Origin: Streptococcaceae bacterium
Lineage (GTDB): Bacteria; Bacillota; Bacilli; Lactobacillales; Streptococcaceae
DNA length: 64,000 bases
Reading direction: 5' to 3'
Assembly (NCBI GenBank): GCA_902363395.1
Contig: CABIZZ010000002.1
Location: 191,144 to 255,143, forward strand
Shown here: positions 42,542 to 51,471 of the stretch, one piece after another
How positions within the stretch are numbered: the stretch's first letter is position 1
How the letters are laid out: every line of letters starts with the position of its first letter
Notes under the pieces: model-generated
What the model was told of the DNA's origin: nothing
Databases searched by the model: none
The model's input: only the letters and a program-made list of their open reading frames with translations
Program-made: the position numbers and the translations under genes

Positions 42542-45187
42542 TTAGATTTCTTCTTTTTTGATCAATTCTGTACGAATTTCTTGTGGCGCCAATAGTCCTG
42601 AATGAACTGGATATGGGCGTTCTAGTAAGTCAAGAATGGTTTGTTGTTTGTCAGACACACGAACATTTTCTTGGCTCATATTGTAGTAACGAAGAACATA
42701 ACCTTCTTCATTCTCAGCTACCTTAAAGGCTGTTGGGCAAACTTGTGGTAAGTTGAGTGCTGGATGGTTGAAAAGACTACCTATTGCTGCAACGCTACCT
42801 TCTTGTTTTGCAACTTGAAGAGCTGTAAATGGCACCTGGAAGGCTTTGGCACGACGGAAGGCTGAGAAACGATCCTGAGCCTGATGGCATTCTACTGCAA
42901 ACTCAACTTCGATATCGCGCAAGCACTGGGCTTCTGGTGTTGGGAAGTAGCCCCAGTCACCGAGTTCCCCTGAAGCACGGAGAAGGGTTACAGCTATGGT
43001 GTCGTCTCCAAGAATTTCGTATTCATGCAATCCTTTGTTGGCTACGGTCACTCCTTTGACTTCGTCATACAAGCTGACAAAGGCTTGTTGGTGTTGTGGA
43101 TTTTCAGGATTTTCCCAAGAAGCTGCTGGTTTATTTGGTCTTGTCACAACTTCATAGATGCTTTCAGAATCATTGCTTGGACGAGTATTATGAGTTTTTA
43201 CCAAGAGACGAATACGGTGGTCCTTGGCTGTATTGGTGAAGCGCGTCTTGAAGCGAATTTGTGGGTCATCCACAAAGACGGTCATTTCCGTTTCTAGCGG
43301 GATGGTTATCAGCTCTTCTGAGCGGCTTGCCTTGCGGTTCATAAACTCGATGATGCCTCTTTGTTCCGCATCCAATTTTTCATCTGCGCTAACTGGAATA
43401 GTCAAGTCATGCTTGAGCAAGATTTTGGCATAGCGAGCATTATTTTCCAAGACCTCATGAGCTTTCAGCTCCGCGTAGATTGGTTCCGTTCCTTTTGGTT
43501 GGAAGTAAATATATTCATTGCCAATATCACCACGGTCTTCGAAGCCAAGGAAGTCCTCATAAGCCTCATTGGTCGTCTTGTCGTAAAGGGTCAAGCCACC
43601 ATCAATACTGAGGGTTACAAACGGTGTATCGAGAACCCCATTTTGGTAAATACCATCATGATGGGAAGCTTTTCCTTCCAGAAGCTGGAAGGTGGTCCAA
43701 GAAAGAGGCGCCAGGTGAACCGGAACCGTCACGCGCACTTGACGCGCAATATAGGGTTGGCGGAATTTATCCTTAGGCAAGGTATAGCCAAAGCTTGCCC
43801 CCAAGTCTTCAATCTCAGCTTCTACAAGATGCCCCTCTAAATCCTCTACATGGTAGTCTGGCAAGGTCAAAGCCGCCATCTTCTTGAAGCCTTCTGTCGG
43901 ATGCAATTCCTTAAATGGACAAACCGCTACATCGACAATCGTGCTGACAGTGTCCACCTTGCTATGCAAGCCAGTGTTAATAACCGTAAAGAGGTGCTCA
44001 CCCTGAGCTTTTTGAGTCGCAAGTTTAGCTTTCCATTCATTCAGAAGGTTGGTCTTAACAAAGTTCCCCACTTGATTGACCTTGGCAAAACGAACTTCCA
44101 TTTCCCGGTGAACTTCATCAATACTACAACCACAGATACTATCATGAGGTGCATTTTGTAAGAGTGTCTTCCAGGCATAGGTCAATTGATCCTTGTGGTT
44201 GTGCCCACCAGTAATGATGGTCAAAGGTTCCACCACTTGCTCGAGCAAGTTGCTGTTTTCTTGGAAGGCTTGTTTGAGGTAAACGCGTGAAGAAGAGGTA
44301 TTGGCAAGGGTGTACCAGCCATCGGTTTCCTGACTGGTCAATTCTCCCGTAACTGTTGATAATTGCTCAGGAAGTGCACTTTCCACTGCTTGAACGTATT
44401 CATCAAAGGAACTATGAACAAAGGTCACATCAGGGAAGAGCTCATTGGCTACGCGAATAGCTTCACTCAAGTTCCGTTGAACTGGTTGATGGTCACAGCC
44501 GTTCATCATCAACCATTGGTTGGTGGAGGCATAGTCACGGACGTCTGCCAATTTTTGTTTCCAGAAAGCCAAAGCTTCATCTTTATCCACTGGAATTTCG
44601 TTCCCGTTACTGTACCAGTTGGCAAAGAGAATACCCAGCACGCGGCTACCATCTGCCCCTTGCCAGTACATTTCAGAAAATTGAGAGGTGAACTGCTCAT
44701 CTTCAAGGACTTGGTTGTCAAATCCGATTGGCTTCACTCCACGCCCAAAAGCTGCTACGTGAATCCCTGATTTTTGAAGGATTTGAGGAGCTTGCCCCAT
44801 ATTTCCAAAGGTATCAGGGAAGTAACCAATCTGAGTAGATTTGCCCCATTTGGCGCATTCAGCTTGTCCAATCAAGGTATTGCGGACGTTGGCTTCACTG
44901 GAGATTAGGTAATCATCCTGCAAGATATAGAAGGGACCAATCTTAAGCTTGCCTTCGTCGATATAACGCTGCACCTTGTCACGGTTTTCAGGGCAAATTT
45001 CTAAGTAGTCATCAAGGACGATGGTTTGGCCATCCAAGTGGAAACTTTTGAATTCAGGGTCATTTTCAAAAAGATCAAACAGATTGTCAAAGAGTTCCAC
45101 CAATTGCATGCGGTGACTTTCAAAAGGTAGATACCACTCACGATCCCAGTGGCTGTGAGAGATAATATGTACAACAACATTTTCCAT
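42542..45187 (-). CDS. GH38 alpha-mannosidase
   Basis: An 881-residue cytoplasmic alpha-mannosidase. The metal-binding HSHWDREWYLPF is at residues 10-21, QIGYFPDTFGNMGQAPQIL carries the catalytic Asp region near 145, and MMNGCDHQPVQRN the middle metal site near 230. The homolog in pneumococcus (SP_2143) is an alpha-1,3-mannosidase acting in the N-glycan pathway. Normal length, no signal peptide. Confidence 0.93.
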   Translation of the reverse strand: MENVVVHIISHSHWDREWYLPFESHRMQLVELFDNLFDLFENDPEFKSFHLDGQTIVLDDYLEICPENRDKVQRYIDEGKLKIGPFYILQDDYLISSEANVRNTLIGQAECAKWGKSTQIGYFPDTFGNMGQAPQILQKSGIHVAAFGRGVKPIGFDNQVLEDEQFTSQFSEMYWQGADGSRVLGILFANWYSNGNEIPVDKDEALAFWKQKLADVRDYASTNQWLMMNGCDHQPVQRNLSEAIRVANELFPDVTFVHSSFDEYVQAVESALPEQLSTVTGELTSQETDGWYTLANTSSSRVYLKQAFQENSNLLEQVVEPLTIITGGHNHKDQLTYAWKTLLQNAPHDSICGCSIDEVHREMEVRFAKVNQVGNFVKTNLLNEWKAKLATQKAQGEHLFTVINTGLHSKVDTVSTIVDVAVCPFKELHPTEGFKKMAALTLPDYHVEDLEGHLVEAEIEDLGASFGYTLPKDKFRQPYIARQVRVTVPVHLAPLSWTTFQLLEGKASHHDGIYQNGVLDTPFVTLSIDGGLTLYDKTTNEAYEDFLGFEDRGDIGNEYIYFQPKGTEPIYAELKAHEVLENNARYAKILLKHDLTIPVSADEKLDAEQRGIIEFMNRKASRSEELITIPLETEMTVFVDDPQIRFKTRFTNTAKDHRIRLLVKTHNTRPSNDSESIYEVVTRPNKPAASWENPENPQHQQAFVSLYDEVKGVTVANKGLHEYEILGDDTIAVTLLRASGELGDWGYFPTPEAQCLRDIEVEFAVECHQAQDRFSAFRRAKAFQVPFTALQVAKQEGSVAAIGSLFNHPALNLPQVCPTAFKVAENEEGYVLRYYNMSQENVRVSDKQQTILDLLERPYPVHSGLLAPQEIRTELIKKEEI

Positions 45188-45277
45188 GAGTAAAACCTCA
45201 TTCTAACTTAAATTTTTAATGTTTTAAATATAAACTTGTGATTCTAACAAGAATCAGTGAAGCTAAAGCGTGCTCCT

Positions 45278-45428
45278 TATACTCAATGAAAATCAAAGAG
45301 CAAACTAGGAAGCTAGCCGCAGGTTGCTCAAAGCACTGCTTTGAGGTTGTAGATAGAACTGACGAAGTCAGTAACATATATACGGCAAGGCGAAGCTGAC
45401 GTGGTTTGAAGAGATTTTCGAAGAGTAT
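45278..45428 (-). repeat. BOX element (boxA-boxB-boxC)
   Basis: About 151 bp in the intergenic region between GH38 and GH125. The boxA end (TACTCTTCGAAAATCTCTTC... on the minus strand) is at 45428 and includes the conserved ACGGCAAGGCGAAGCTGACG on the plus strand. The boxC end, TTGATTTTCATTGAGTATA on the minus strand, is at 45278. Length fits one boxB copy. BOX repeats are spread in S. pneumoniae and close relatives. It touches the GH125 stop codon by one base. Confidence 0.9.
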
Positions 45429-46708
45429 TAGCGGATATCCAAGTAATCCAAGACTAATTCACAGAACATCATGTTGGCCCAAGAGAACCATTCACGCGAA
45501 TATTTGGTTGGATCATCCACGTGGAAACTTTCGTGCATGACACCTGTTCCACCATCGCAGGCAACCAACTGATCCAGCAAGAATTTCTTCTCAGCTTTAT
45601 CTGTCGTTGTCAATCCTTGGATGGATAAAGCAATCGGCCAGATATAGCGATAGAAGGTATGAGAACTTCCGAGTCCGCTTGCGTACTTCCCTTCATAGAA
45701 GTAAGGGTTTTCAGAGCTCAAAATAGTCCGACGAGTAGCTTGGTAGACCTCATCGTCGATCGCGCAGTAGCCAAGATAAGGAGCAGCTAACAAACTTGGC
45801 ACGTTTGGATCATCCATGATGCTAGCATTTCCCAAACCGTCTACCTCAAAGGCATAGATCTTCTCGCCCTTGCTGTTAGTCGTGTAGGCGTAGTTTTCGA
45901 TCCCTTCTTGAATCTCAGCTTGGAGGCGTTTGGCATCTGCAATGATACTCTCACTATCAGCTAGATTCAATGTTGCAAAGATTTCTTGCACATAACCCAA
46001 GACAACCACTGCGAACATATTGGACGGAATTAAGTAGCTATACTGACAGCAGTCATCACTTGGACGAAAGGCTGACCAGGTCATCCCTGTCACAGCAAAG
46101 TCAGGCCCAAAGCCGTCATTTACCAAGGTATCTTCCTTACGATCGGTATCACGGACGAAACGGTATGGTGAGTTATTATGGTCTTGCTCCACTGTCCAGA
46201 GATGAAGGATTTCCTTGGTCGCTGTGACAAAGGTTTCATCAAATTGGCTAGTCTCACCAGTTTCCTTCCACAGGAGGTAAGCCAATTGCAAGGGATAGCA
46301 AAGCGAGTCCACTTCATACTTACGTTCCCAAATCCAGCCATTCAAATCGGTGTGGTCAGTCTCGTGGTGGCCTTTCCAGTTCTCCTCAATATTAAAAGAG
46401 TTAGCATAGGGATCCTTGAGGATCAAGGTCATCTGGCGCTTGACCAAACCAGCAATGGTCTGGCGCAAACGAGGGTCTCTTTTTGCCACATGAAGATAGG
46501 GTCTCAATTGAGCCGTTGAGTCACGCAACCACATGGCTGGGATGTCCCCTGTCAACACAAAGGTTGACCCATCTTCTAAAATTTCAACTGTATTATCCAA
46601 AGTGTCTGTGTAGCAACGCTCAAACACATCCACCCACTCCAGGTACTCCTTGGCACGTTCTGCTACTTGGTCCAGCCATTCTCTGACGATTTCTTTTGAA
46701 TAAGTCAT
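45428..46708 (-). CDS. GH125 exo-alpha-1,6-mannosidase
   Basis: A 426-residue cytoplasmic inverting mannosidase. GDIPAMWLRDSTAQLRPY near 52-69 and SAFRPSDDCCQYSYLIPSNMFA near 210-231 are typical of the family; EGKYASGLGSSHTFYRYIWP lies toward the C-terminus. The pneumococcal homolog (SP_2144) hydrolyses alpha-1,6-mannosides. It removes the 1,6-branch of the N-glycan core together with GH38 and GH92. Divergent from GH92. Confidence 0.93.
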   Translation of the reverse strand: MTYSKEIVREWLDQVAERAKEYLEWVDVFERCYTDTLDNTVEILEDGSTFVLTGDIPAMWLRDSTAQLRPYLHVAKRDPRLRQTIAGLVKRQMTLILKDPYANSFNIEENWKGHHETDHTDLNGWIWERKYEVDSLCYPLQLAYLLWKETGETSQFDETFVTATKEILHLWTVEQDHNNSPYRFVRDTDRKEDTLVNDGFGPDFAVTGMTWSAFRPSDDCCQYSYLIPSNMFAVVVLGYVQEIFATLNLADSESIIADAKRLQAEIQEGIENYAYTTNSKGEKIYAFEVDGLGNASIMDDPNVPSLLAAPYLGYCAIDDEVYQATRRTILSSENPYFYEGKYASGLGSSHTFYRYIWPIALSIQGLTTTDKAEKKFLLDQLVACDGGTGVMHESFHVDDPTKYSREWFSWANMMFCELVLDYLDIR

Positions 46709-46743
46709 TCCTTTTCCTCACACTTGTCGATTCTTTCCTATTC

Positions 46744-46852
46744 AGTATAAAAGATTTCAGATGGGAAATACATACGCAAATTATAGCCCTTTTTCTACAA
46801 ACTTTTCTAGTTTTGAAAAAGACTTTCCCATTTGAGGGGCTTCTGCTAAAAT
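46744..46852. promoter_or_regulatory. Divergent GH125/GH92 promoter region with a repeated motif
   Basis: A -10 TATACT (46744-46749, minus) faces GH125 and an extended -10 TGCTAAAAT (hexamer 46847-46852, plus) faces GH92. Upstream of each, in the direction of transcription, lies TTTCCCATYTGA: minus strand 46757-46768 and plus strand 46824-46835. Neither has a good -35, so the shared motif may bind an activator. Inference. Confidence 0.45.
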
Positions 46853-46901
46853 AAAGAAAGAAACGGGCTTGAAGGCCCTAGTATGACACAGGAGGTCCCG
46901 C

Positions 46902-48980
46902 ATGAAGACCGATATTACTCACATTGATACCCGCTTAGGAACAGACAATCACTCAGCTTATTCTAACGGCAACACCCTCCCTTACACAGGAGTTCCTTTT
47001 GGGATGAATTATTTCCTCCCACAGACGACACATGAACAGGGGGCTTGGTTTTTCAACCCCAACCTTCCTATCTTTCAAGGTATTCGCTTGACTCATCAGC
47101 CTAGCCCTTGGATTGGAGATTTTTCCTGGTGTCTCCTCACCCCACTAACAGACATTCCGACTCAAGAAGACCTCTATTTCAGACAGAGCAGTTACCGGGT
47201 CCAAGAAGCTGTCTTTCAGCCCCATTATTTAGCCCTCACCTCAGAGCGCTATCAAATCCACACAGAGCTGACCCCCAGCCTCTACGGGGCCATTCTCCGC
47301 TTTAGAGGGCCGTCTGCACTTTCACTGGCCATTCATTGCCCAAATGGACTAGCTGAAGTAGAATTCAGAGAAACGAATCTACATTTCCACATCCTAGACC
47401 AAAATCATACCGACCAACAAACCTATCCTTTCTATCTTCATGTCGAATTTGACCAGGCCATCACTCGCACTCACTGGCTAGGACAGGATTTGATCCTAGA
47501 ATTTGACAGCCCTAGGCTAGAAGCTCGATTAGGCACTTCCTTTATCAACCCTGAGTTGGCCAAATCTCACCTTCCTACAGCTAGCTTTGAAGAGATGAAA
47601 GAAAAAGCGGGCTGCAAGTGGCAAGAGCTAATGGATCGATTTGACATTTTAGATACGGGCGGAGAGGATCGAACCTTTTTCGATCACTGTCTCTACCGTA
47701 GTCTGCTCTTTCCTCAGACTTGTTATGAAGTGACCCCTGAGGGGAAAGCAGTCCATCGCGATTTCGCCCACAACCGCATTCAAGAAGGAAAATACTTCAC
47801 GAGTTTGGGCTTCTGGGATCTTTTTCGGACTACCTTTCCTCTCTATAGCCTAGCCTATCCTGAGCTCTACCAAGAATTTCTCGAAGGCTTCCTCAGCCAT
47901 TACCGGGATACCGGTTTCCTCCCTAAATGGCTAGCGCCGGACGAAAGAGGAATGATGCCTGGAACCCTCATTGACGGGGTCATTGCCGATGCTATTCAAA
48001 AAGGCCTGGCTCCCGACCTCCACACGGAGCTTTTTGAAGCTATGCTGGATACAGCTAGGAAGGAAGACCCAAATGGTCATTACGGTCGACGAGGAGCTAA
48101 AGAATACAAGGAGTTAGGCTATCTATCAACTGACTATCACGAAAGCGTGAGTCACACCATCGACTTCTCCTATAGCGATTTTTGTATCGCCCAAACTGCC
48201 CAGCTACTTGGCAAGGAAGAGTTGGCCAAAGAATATACCCAGTCTAGTCTTTCCTATCGAACTCTCTTTGATCCAGAAACAGGTTATATCCGGGCCAAAG
48301 ATAAGAAAGGTCATTTCAGACCAGACTTCTCGCCCATCAGTTGGGGACGCGACTATGCAGAGTGCTCTGCCATTCAGGCAACCTTAGGCGCCCTTCACGA
48401 CATTGAGGGCCTCAAGCAACTCTTTGGAGGAGAAGAAGACTTCACCCACTACTTAACTCGACTAGCCACTCAAGCACCGCATTATGAGGTGACAGGCTAT
48501 GGCTACGAAATTCATGAAATGAGTGAGATGGCCCAAGTTCCTTTTGGGCAAATTGCCATTTCAAACCAACCGAGTTTTCACATCCCCTATCTCTTCCGCT
48601 ATAGCCAACACCCAGAATACACTAGCATCCTGATCCAAGCCCTTCGCAAAGAAGCCTTCCAGCCAAGCTTTCAAGCCTTTCCAGGAGATGAGGATAATGG
48701 CAGCCTATCCTCTTGGTATATCTGGTCGGTTTTAGGACTCTATCCAACTTGTCCAGGCAAGCCAGTCTATGACCTAGGAATTCCCCTCTTCAAACACTTG
48801 CGCCTCTATCTCCCTCAAGAGAAAAAATGGCTGCATATCCATAGCACAGCTCACACAGCCCAGGCACACTTTCTTCAAGATGTTTTTCTTGATGGAAAAA
48901 GGATCGACAGAGTGAGCCACCAAGAGCTCTTGAAAGCGGAGAAGCTAAACTTCCACCTTTCTTGGCTCCCTAAAATCTAA
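46902..48980 (+). CDS. GH92 alpha-1,2-mannosidase
   Basis: A 692-residue calcium-dependent exo-mannosidase. The N-terminal beta-sandwich begins with DTRLGTDNHSAYSNGNTLPYTGVPFGMNYF. The helical catalytic domain carries SLGFWDLFRTTFPLYSLAYPE and, near the C-terminus, PGDEDNGSLSSWYIWSVLGLYP. No signal peptide, so cytoplasmic. The pneumococcal homolog is SP_2145. It has CAGGAGG before the start and is the only plus-strand gene of the block. Confidence 0.93.
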   Translation: MKTDITHIDTRLGTDNHSAYSNGNTLPYTGVPFGMNYFLPQTTHEQGAWFFNPNLPIFQGIRLTHQPSPWIGDFSWCLLTPLTDIPTQEDLYFRQSSYRVQEAVFQPHYLALTSERYQIHTELTPSLYGAILRFRGPSALSLAIHCPNGLAEVEFRETNLHFHILDQNHTDQQTYPFYLHVEFDQAITRTHWLGQDLILEFDSPRLEARLGTSFINPELAKSHLPTASFEEMKEKAGCKWQELMDRFDILDTGGEDRTFFDHCLYRSLLFPQTCYEVTPEGKAVHRDFAHNRIQEGKYFTSLGFWDLFRTTFPLYSLAYPELYQEFLEGFLSHYRDTGFLPKWLAPDERGMMPGTLIDGVIADAIQKGLAPDLHTELFEAMLDTARKEDPNGHYGRRGAKEYKELGYLSTDYHESVSHTIDFSYSDFCIAQTAQLLGKEELAKEYTQSSLSYRTLFDPETGYIRAKDKKGHFRPDFSPISWGRDYAECSAIQATLGALHDIEGLKQLFGGEEDFTHYLTRLATQAPHYEVTGYGYEIHEMSEMAQVPFGQIAISNQPSFHIPYLFRYSQHPEYTSILIQALRKEAFQPSFQAFPGDEDNGSLSSWYIWSVLGLYPTCPGKPVYDLGIPLFKHLRLYLPQEKKWLHIHSTAHTAQAHFLQDVFLDGKRIDRVSHQELLKAEKLNFHLSWLPKI

Positions 48981-49017
48981 AAAAGAATGAAGAGTAGGAG
49001 ACTCTTCATTCTTTTTT
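48979..49017. terminator. Bidirectional terminator
   Basis: AAAAAGAATGAAGAGT/ACTCTTCATTCTTTTT with a 5-nt loop, between the convergent GH92 and lipoprotein genes. Confidence 0.92.
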
Positions 49018-49033
49018 ATTTCAGTTATACTAG

Positions 49034-49576
49034 CTAGTCACCGACCCTATAGAGGAAAGAACCTTGTTCCGTAAAACTGTACATCCCAGTTCCGGTCCAG
49101 AGACGGTCCTTATTAACATCAGAATCATCATGGAAGATGACTTCACCATTTTCGTCCGTTTGGTCATCAATCGTAAGCCCAGCAGGGATGAATTCCATCA
49201 AAAATCCTCCTGTGACTCCTCCGTAGACTCCTCCTGAAACAGTTCCATAGTCTGTCAAGGAAAGACCATAAGACTCATATTCGTTAGAGACCAAACCATT
49301 TTGATCAAAGACGAGTTTATTCCCCTTATCATCTTGCCAGACACCAGCTACGCTACTATAATCCCCTTGAGCGATTGCTTCAATATCCATCTTTGTTTTC
49401 TCTTTCTTATCACTCGAACTCTCAGCTTTCTTTGTTTCACTAGTAGCTGAGCTATCCTTCGATTGACGAACTGTACTTTCTTTACTTTCAGATCCTGTTT
49501 CCTGCTTTTTATCACCACAGGCTCCAAGGAAAAATAGTAGAGCAGAAAGCAACAATAGCAAACGATACTTTTTCAT
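49034..49576 (-). CDS. Lipoprotein with a DUF6287 domain
   Basis: About 180 residues. A short signal peptide ends in the lipobox LGAC (LLFFLGACGDKK), a Ser/Lys/Glu-rich linker follows (about 22-62), then a domain starting MDIEAIAQGDYSSVAGVWQDDKG, typical of DUF6287 surface lipoproteins of streptococci. Start 49576 lies 7 nt from GGGGAG; an ATG one codon earlier and a further one upstream are alternatives. Function unknown. Confidence 0.8.
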   Translation of the reverse strand: MKKYRLLLLLSALLFFLGACGDKKQETGSESKESTVRQSKDSSATSETKKAESSSDKKEKTKMDIEAIAQGDYSSVAGVWQDDKGNKLVFDQNGLVSNEYESYGLSLTDYGTVSGGVYGGVTGGFLMEFIPAGLTIDDQTDENGEVIFHDDSDVNKDRLWTGTGMYSFTEQGSFLYRVGD

Positions 49577-49658
49577 CATGAATCTCCCCATCTTCAATCT
49601 ATTCTATAAGCCTAATTTTATCCTTTTTCTAGCAATTTGACAAGTTTCTGTTACTATC

Positions 49659-49682
49659 AAAAAAGGAACCAACTGGTTCCTT
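49659..49682 (-). terminator. Hairpin with T-run, distal terminator of the adc operon
   Basis: AAGGAACCA/TGGTTCCTT palindrome with T6 on the minus strand. The same 20-bp palindrome recurs at 49934-49953, just after the adcA stop, but there without a T-run. Confidence 0.65.
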
Positions 49683-49771
49683 CTTGAATGCAGACAAACT
49701 ATTGTTTTACATAAAACAGCTAGATGATTTTCAAAAAATGATTATATTTTTTAGTAATTTAAGAAGATAAA

Positions 49772-49907
49772 AAACTTTCCGCTGTGAGAAAAGTGCCTGA
49801 AACAGAGTTGTTTCAGGCACTCGGGAGTTTTGGAACCTTAGATCCAAAACTAAGTCATGGAACTTCTTCGAAGTTCGCTGACGTCCGTACTCACCTAAGG
49901 AAAGTTT
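49772..49907. repeat. MITE-like palindromic repeat element
   Basis: 136 bp with terminal inverted repeats AAACTTTCC (49772-49780) and GGAAAGTTT (49899-49907), each followed inward by GTGAG on its own strand. Inside are three perfect hairpins: a 13-bp stem (49792-49804 with 49809-49821), a 9-bp stem (49826-49834 with 49843-49851) and a 7-bp stem (49860-49866 with 49870-49876). There is no ORF. It looks like a small non-autonomous interspersed repeat; identity with a named family not established. Confidence 0.6.
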
Positions 49908-49933
49908 CTAAAATTACTTTGTCTTCAATCTGA

Positions 49934-49953
49934 AAGGAACCAACTGGTTCCTT
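49934..49953 (-). terminator. Proximal hairpin after adcA
   Basis: Same palindrome as 49659-49682, 11 bp after the adcA stop, without a clear T-run; a weak terminator or RNA 3'-end stabiliser. Confidence 0.45.
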
Positions 49954-49963
49954 CTCTATTTGA

Positions 49964-51463
49964 TTAGTGGGCCAACATTTCCTGCGCAATTTCGAATCCG
50001 GATAAGTCACTTGGGTAGTAAGTAGGCCAATTTTCCAATTCCTTATAAAGAGCCTCTTGGCTTTCCCCACCGAAGAAAATATGGAAGTGAGCTGCCTTAT
50101 TAGGAGCAATTTGATGGTCACTGAATTGAACATACTTGAATTCACCCGCATTCGGATCAGTTGCTTCAAAGAGATACCGCACTCCACGATTCCCTTTTGT
50201 ATAGGTTAGCGTATGCTTCCCAGCATAGCGGTATTCGAACTTCTTCTCTTCGCCATTCTTATAGAAGGTCATGGTTTTGTCTGTAATGACAATCCGGTCG
50301 ACATCTGTTTTATAACCTGTGGTGTAGTAGGCTTTATACTCTTCAGCTGTTTTGGACTTGGTTAATTTAGCTTTGTAGTCAAAGACTTGATCCAAGGTTC
50401 CATCTTTTTGATAAGGATACACAGACTGCCAATCACCTACATAGTCTGAAAGAGTTCGGTCCTTAATAGCACTGTCCTCAAAGTAGCCATTAGCTACTGT
50501 TTTGGTGTCTTCTTCCTCTTCTGGAGCGATTTCTTTTCCAGCTTGAGTCGTTGTTAACTCCAAAGATTTGAGGTTAGCTCCCATGATAGAGATGTAGTCT
50601 TCACCATCTTTCATCTGCTGATCTGTCAAACTCTCTAATGGATTCAAAACAGCTAGATCCACACCGGTTTCAGCAGACAAGGTTTTCGATAAGGATTTAG
50701 AAGCATTTTCTTCAAAGTAGATGACCTTGATGTCATTCTTCTTGATGTACTCTGTCAATTCACTCAAGCGAGTCGCAGACGGTTCACTATCTGGTGACAA
50801 ACCTGAGATAGAGACTTGATTCAAGCCATAGTCCAGGGCCAAATAACGGAAAGCTGCGTGTTGAGTAACAAAGTTTTTCTGTTTCGCTTCAGATAAGCTC
50901 TTCGTATAGCTGTCATCCAATTTTTTCAACTTGGCAATATAGGCATCCGCATTAGCTGTAAAGCTAGCCTTTTTATCTGGGTACTGTTTCACCAGTTGAT
51001 CACGAATCGTTTCCACCATTTTTATGGCTCTCTGCGGAGAAAGCCAGACATGGGGATCGTAGTCATGATGGTGTTCTTCGCCTCCCTCATGGTCATGCTC
51101 TTCTTCACCACCTGGTAAAAGCAGCATATTTTCCGTCGCTTTGACAACCTTGGTTTTCTTGCCATCCATTGATTTCAACAACTGAGGCACCCACGTTTCC
51201 ATGTTCTCGTTCTCATAGACAAAGACATCTGACTCTTGGATTTTTGCACGACCCTTGGCGGACAATTCAAAATCATGTGGTTCCGAACCAGACCCGATCA
51301 AGAGCTCCACATCTCCCTCGTCTCCAACGACTTGCTTAGTAAATTCATAGACAGGATAGAAAGTAGTCATGACTTTCAATTTCCCTGACTGATTTTGACC
51401 ACCACTACAAGCTACTAACAGAAGACTACAAAAGGCTAATACCAGCCATGCAAGTTTTTTCAT
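49964..51463 (-). CDS. adcA: Zinc-binding lipoprotein AdcA with ZinT domain
   Basis: A 499-residue zinc receptor. Lipobox LLVAC (Cys19), then a cluster 9 metal-binding domain with His in SGSEPHDFEL (about 63) and a His-rich loop EEEHDHEGGEEHHHDYDPH (about 115-135). A C-terminal ZinT domain follows from about 320 (DRTLSDYVGDWQSVYPY; KAAHFHIFFGG). It captures zinc at the surface for AdcBC. Last gene of adcRCBA. Confidence 0.95.
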   Translation of the reverse strand: MKKLAWLVLAFCSLLLVACSGGQNQSGKLKVMTTFYPVYEFTKQVVGDEGDVELLIGSGSEPHDFELSAKGRAKIQESDVFVYENENMETWVPQLLKSMDGKKTKVVKATENMLLLPGGEEEHDHEGGEEHHHDYDPHVWLSPQRAIKMVETIRDQLVKQYPDKKASFTANADAYIAKLKKLDDSYTKSLSEAKQKNFVTQHAAFRYLALDYGLNQVSISGLSPDSEPSATRLSELTEYIKKNDIKVIYFEENASKSLSKTLSAETGVDLAVLNPLESLTDQQMKDGEDYISIMGANLKSLELTTTQAGKEIAPEEEEDTKTVANGYFEDSAIKDRTLSDYVGDWQSVYPYQKDGTLDQVFDYKAKLTKSKTAEEYKAYYTTGYKTDVDRIVITDKTMTFYKNGEEKKFEYRYAGKHTLTYTKGNRGVRYLFEATDPNAGEFKYVQFSDHQIAPNKAAHFHIFFGGESQEALYKELENWPTYYPSDLSGFEIAQEMLAH

Positions 51464-51471
51464 AAGATCAC

